From Anaeromyxobacter_A sp035636195 (GTDB lineage Bacteria; Myxococcota; Myxococcia; Myxococcales; Anaeromyxobacteraceae), in contig DASPZP010000030.1 in NCBI GenBank assembly GCA_035636195.1, positions 1-28,756 of the forward strand: a DNA stretch of 28,756 bases, read 5' to 3'. The position numbers and the translations under genes are program-made. Below are positions 26,034-28,756 of this stretch, one piece after another; position 1 is the first letter of the stretch, and every line of letters starts with the position of its first letter. The notes below the pieces were generated by a model. It did no database searches, had not been told where the DNA came from, and saw only the letters and a program-made list of their open reading frames with translations.

Positions 26034-26060
26034 CCCTCTCCCCGCTGCGCGGGGCGAGGG
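26034..26060. repeat. GC-rich hairpin between the ETF-QO and etfB genes
   Basis: CCCCGC (26040-26045), loop TGC, and GCGGGG (26049-26054) form a perfect 6-bp core. The stem extends outward to CCCTC/GAGGG with one mismatch. The flank CCCCTCTCCCCGGCCCTC is typical of REP-like palindromes and resembles the copy at 10550-10585. No T-tract follows, so it is more likely an RNA-stabilising or processing hairpin than a terminator. Confidence 0.55.
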
Positions 26061-26083
26061 AGGTGAACACGAAAGGACCCTGG

Positions 26084-26893
26084 ATGAGCGCCTTCCACAT
26101 CGTCGTCTGCGGCAGCGTCGTCCCCGATCCGTTGCAGACGCTCGAGCCCATCGCCGGCCCCGCCGGCCCGGGCCTCAAGAACGAGCTCATGCTGCCGGCC
26201 GTCCTCGACCCGTGGGCGGCGCAGGCGCTCTACGAGGCGGCCAGCCTCGCCGGGAAGACGCCCGGCTCCAAGGTGTGGCTCGTCTCGCTCGGGCCGAAGG
26301 CGAAGCTCCAGCAGGTCATGATGGCGGTCGGGCAGAAGGTGCCCTTCGAGCTGGTGGCGCTCGACGGCCCCGCCGGCGGCTTCATCGACGCGCACGAGAC
26401 CGCGGCGGCGCTGGCGGACGCGGTGAACGGCATCCCCGGCCTCGACCGCGCGCGGCTCCTCCTCTTTGGGGGCTGGGAGTCGGGCTCGCGCGGGGCCGGC
26501 GCCACCCTCCAGATCGTCGGAGAACGGCTCGGGATCCAGGATCAGTTCCAGGGCGTGGACCAGCTCACCCCGCAGCCGGATGGCTCGCTCGAGATCCTGG
26601 AGCGCGTCGAAGGTGGGCAGCATCAGGTCTCGGTGGTGGCCGGACCGCCGGCGGTGCTGGGCTGGGCCACCGGCAACCTGCCCGAGCCGCGCAACAACCC
26701 GCAGGTCGGCATGGCCAACATGAAGGCCATCATGCCGGCCCTCCAGAAGGCGAAGCCGGCCAAGGTCGGGGTGGGGGACCTCCAGTATCTCGCGGTGCAG
26801 CTGCCGAAGCAGCAGCGCGAGACCCGCGTGGTGAAGGACCTCACGCCGGACGCGATCGCAGCCGAGCTCGTCGAGTGGATCTCGAAGGAGTAG
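26084..26893 (+). CDS. etfB: Electron transfer flavoprotein beta subunit homologue
   Basis: A 269-residue protein with the EtfB adenine-nucleotide-alpha-hydrolase fold: FHIVVCGSVVPDP at the start, ELMLPAVLDPWAAQALYEAASLAG, KVWLVSLGPKAKLQQVMMAVGQ, and LPEPRNNPQVGMANMKAIMPAL in the position of the family's EPRYPSLPNIMKAKKKP motif. It should bind AMP or a second FAD and form a heterodimer with the next gene product. It is divergent from typical EtfB, so its group assignment (classical or bifurcating) is open. ATG 26084 is preferred over an in-frame GTG at 26063 because GAAAGGA (26071-26077) lies upstream and because the family N-terminus begins here. Its stop is 8 bp before etfA. Confidence 0.85.
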   Translation: MSAFHIVVCGSVVPDPLQTLEPIAGPAGPGLKNELMLPAVLDPWAAQALYEAASLAGKTPGSKVWLVSLGPKAKLQQVMMAVGQKVPFELVALDGPAGGFIDAHETAAALADAVNGIPGLDRARLLLFGGWESGSRGAGATLQIVGERLGIQDQFQGVDQLTPQPDGSLEILERVEGGQHQVSVVAGPPAVLGWATGNLPEPRNNPQVGMANMKAIMPALQKAKPAKVGVGDLQYLAVQLPKQQRETRVVKDLTPDAIAAELVEWISKE

Positions 26894-26901
26894 GAGACAC
26901 C

Positions 26902-27927
26902 ATGGACACCATCCTCTTCCTCGCCCACACCGAGCAGGACGGCCAGCTCCCTCGGGCGGCGCTGGAGGCGCTCGGCGCCGCCCGGCAGCTCGCCGTCGCA
27001 ACGAAGGGCCAGCTCGTCCTGGGCTTGTTCGGCGCCGCGACCGCGCCCGCGGCCGCGCAGCTCGGCGGCAGCGGCGCCGTGAAGGTGCTCGCCCTGACGA
27101 GCCCGGACCTCGCCCAGGCCCGCTACGCCAGCGACGCCGCCGCCGCCGAGGCGCTGGCGAAGGCGGCCGCGCCCTCGATCGTGGTCGCGCCCGCCACCTC
27201 CCGGCTGGCGCGCGTCCTGCCCGGGGTCGCCCATCGCCTGGGGGGCAAGGTGGACACGCACATCACGGCGCTGGCGGCGCAGGACGGTTCACCTGTCGTC
27301 ACGAGGTGGTTCTACCGCCAGCGGATGGAGGCCACCCTGAAGCGCACCGCGCGCCCGTGGGTCCTCCTCGTCGATCCCGGCACCCAGGTCGCCTTCCAGG
27401 CCGACGGTGCCGCTCCTGCGCTGGAGGCGGTGGCGCTCACGCTGTCCGACGCGCAGAAGCGCACCCGGGTGAAGGGCCTGCGCGCGCCGAAGAGCGACGC
27501 CCAGACCATCCGCCCCGACGCGAAGGTCCTCTTCGTGGCAGGCGCCGGCTGGACCAAGAAGCAGGTCGACGGCAAGCCGCACGTGGAGGAAGCCGCGAAG
27601 CTGATCCTCGACTTCATCGGCAAGGCACAGGCCTCGCTCGGCTCGTCGAAGTCGCTGGCCGACCTGTCCGGCGAGGGGAACCAGGTCCTGAGCTTCCTCA
27701 GCCACATGAACCAGATCGGCCAGACCGGCGCCACCCCGCGACATCCCAAGGGGCTCGCCACCTGCTGCCACGGCGAGGAGCCGCACGTGGTGGGTTGGCG
27801 CTTCATCAACGAGCGGCGGGCCGTCAACCTCGACCCGAGCTGCGGCTGGGCGCGCGGCAAGGCCGACGTGCTCTACGTCGCCGACGCGTTCGCGGTCATG
27901 CAGAAGGTGAACGCGTTGCTGAAGTAG
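26902..27927 (+). CDS. etfA: Divergent electron transfer flavoprotein alpha subunit homologue
   Basis: A 341-residue protein in the EtfA position and of EtfA length. The N-terminal domain is recognisable (ILFLAHTEQDGQL, APSIVVAPATSRLARVLPGVAHRLGGKVDTHITAL, RWFYRQRMEATLK). In the C-terminal FAD domain, GQTG (273-276) is kept. The SRPAVD-type segment reads SSKSLAD (248-254), and the usual GISGAIQH stretch is replaced by a region with CCHGEEPH (288-295). FAD may therefore be held differently, or redox behaviour may differ. The ATG has GGAG eight bases upstream. The 3' end overlaps the convergent kinase gene by 32 bp. Identification rests on context plus the retained motifs. Confidence 0.8.
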   Translation: MDTILFLAHTEQDGQLPRAALEALGAARQLAVATKGQLVLGLFGAATAPAAAQLGGSGAVKVLALTSPDLAQARYASDAAAAEALAKAAAPSIVVAPATSRLARVLPGVAHRLGGKVDTHITALAAQDGSPVVTRWFYRQRMEATLKRTARPWVLLVDPGTQVAFQADGAAPALEAVALTLSDAQKRTRVKGLRAPKSDAQTIRPDAKVLFVAGAGWTKKQVDGKPHVEEAAKLILDFIGKAQASLGSSKSLADLSGEGNQVLSFLSHMNQIGQTGATPRHPKGLATCCHGEEPHVVGWRFINERRAVNLDPSCGWARGKADVLYVADAFAVMQKVNALLK

Positions 27928-28756
27928 GGCGGGGCCGAGGCAGCGGGACGTCGAGCAGCGATCGAACCCGCGCCAGGAGCGATGCCGGCGTGAACGGCTT
28001 GGCCAGGAACTCGATCTCCGGGTCCAAGACCCCGTGTCGGGCGATCGCGTCCTTCGCGTAGCCGGAGACGAACAGCACGCGCAGGTCCGGAAAGTGGAGC
28101 CGGAGACGGTCCGCCACTGCACGGCCATCGAGCTCGGGCATGACCACATCCGTGACGAGCAGGTGAACCCGGCCTGTCTCACCGGCTGCGATCTTGAACG
28201 CCTCTCGCCCGTTGCCCGCCAGGAGCACCCGGTAGCCGGCGGCCCTGAGGCTTCGCACCGTGACGTCTCTGACGTGGTGGTCGTCCTCGACCACGAAGAT
28301 GGTCTCCGTCCCCGAAGTCTTCGTGTCGATCATCGGCGGCGTCGCGGCCTTCGTCGCCTGGGCTCGTGAACGCGGGAAGTAGATCTCGAAGGTGGTCCCC
28401 TCGCCGGGCTCGCTCTCGACGCGGAGTCGCCCACCGCTCTGGGCGACGATCCCGTGGACCGTCGCGAGACCGAGACCCGTCCCCTCCCCTGGACCTTTGG
28501 TCGTGAAGAACGGCTCGAAGAGGTGTGCCTTCACCTCCGGCGACATACCGCATCCCGAGTCGCGAACGAGGAGGCGCACCCATTCCCCGGGCTCTACTTC
28601 ACCCGGCCGTGGCGCCTCGAGCGGGACCGACTGCACGTTGCGCGTTTCGATCGTCAGCCTGCCGCCGATCGGCATCGCGTCGCGCGCATTCACCGCGAGA
28701 TTGAGCAGCACCTGCTCGATCTGACCGGAGTCGCACAGGACGGGCCAGATCCCAGC
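27896..28756 (-). CDS. Hybrid histidine kinase with C-terminal receiver (5' end outside window)
   Basis: The frame is open to the window edge and the start lies beyond it. Visible are the HATPase_c domain, with N-box QVLLNLAVNARDAM, VRDSGCGMSPE, LFEPFFTTKGPGEGTGLGLA and GTTFEIYFPR, followed by a receiver domain. The receiver has acidic residues in VVEDDHHVRD, the phospho-acceptor Asp in LLVTDVVMPELDG, an S/T-type VSGYAKDA and lysine in FLAKPFTP. The arrangement is typical of hybrid kinases that relay phosphate to a further partner. The sensory part and the HisKA box are outside the window. The gene is convergent with etfA and overlaps it at 27896-27927. Whether it controls the ETF cassette cannot be told. 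Confidence 0.9.
   Translation of the reverse strand, partial: AGIWPVLCDSGQIEQVLLNLAVNARDAMPIGGRLTIETRNVQSVPLEAPRPGEVEPGEWVRLLVRDSGCGMSPEVKAHLFEPFFTTKGPGEGTGLGLATVHGIVAQSGGRLRVESEPGEGTTFEIYFPRSRAQATKAATPPMIDTKTSGTETIFVVEDDHHVRDVTVRSLRAAGYRVLLAGNGREAFKIAAGETGRVHLLVTDVVMPELDGRAVADRLRLHFPDLRVLFVSGYAKDAIARHGVLDPEIEFLAKPFTPASLLARVRSLLDVPLPRPRPTSATRSPSA

Noticed and set aside
26034..26060. Rho-independent terminator inside the ETF operon
   Set aside because: A stable hairpin is present but is followed by GAGGTGAACACG rather than a T-tract, and the downstream genes have no separate promoter.
24092..27001. A 969-codon open frame on the - strand under the ETF genes
   Set aside because: It lies antisense to the well-supported ETF-QO and etfB genes and shows only GC-driven low-complexity sequence.

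Overview
The window is about 28.8 kb of very GC-rich bacterial DNA with dense, mostly ordinary chromosomal genes. Gene content and style point to a member of the Myxococcota, most likely an Anaeromyxobacter-like organism. The clues are an NtrC-type regulator with its kinase, a MinD-like ATPase next to a RodZ-like HTH protein, a biosynthetic arginine decarboxylase and an unusual ETF cluster, together with many GTG/TTG starts and TANNNT -10 boxes placed right at start codons. This assignment is an inference from the sequence style; no marker such as 16S rRNA is present. I see no tRNA, rRNA, CRISPR array, intact insertion sequence or prophage.

Layout. 1-504: the 3' part of a PAP2-family membrane phosphatase. 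501-6025: a translation operon on the + strand (rpsP, khpA, rimM, trmD, rplS) behind a clear promoter, followed by a membrane-embedded Rad50-like protein with a ruined Walker A motif, a YraN-family gene and rsmI. 6026-6586: a 560-bp stretch with no convincing gene. 6587-10329 (- strand): a sigma54-dependent response regulator and its membrane histidine kinase. The kinase start lies in a perfect inverted repeat. 10481-12808: a soluble lytic transglycosylase with TPR-like repeats. 12866-16697: an HNH nuclease-like protein, a MinD/FlhG-like ATPase overlapped by a degenerate-J-domain/RodZ-HTH protein, an 88-aa protein of unknown function, and an RluD-type pseudouridine synthase. 16685-18553 (- strand): an ABC exporter half-transporter, divergent from speA (18633-20642). 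20720-21671: a 2OG-Fe(II) oxygenase-like protein and a dodecin. 21867-27927: a four-gene electron-transfer cassette made of an acyl-CoA dehydrogenase with a C-terminal extension, an ETF-quinone oxidoreductase-like flavoprotein with a ferredoxin-like tail, and EtfB and EtfA homologues. 27896-28756 (- strand): the 3' part of a hybrid histidine kinase with a receiver domain.

How the genes work together. The first operon makes ribosomal proteins and rRNA/tRNA modification and maturation factors. The cassette at the right end plausibly carries electrons from an acyl-CoA oxidation through ETF to the quinone pool. EtfA and the FeS tail of the quinone oxidoreductase depart from the canonical proteins, so partner specificity or electron path may differ. 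Three items look most worth attention: the divergent ACAD/ETF-QO/ETF module, the membrane-anchored Rad50-like protein without a P-loop, and the MinD-like ATPase translationally coupled to a J-like/RodZ-like adaptor. A recurring regulatory theme is a -10 hexamer only 6-8 nt before the start codon, which implies leaderless mRNAs.
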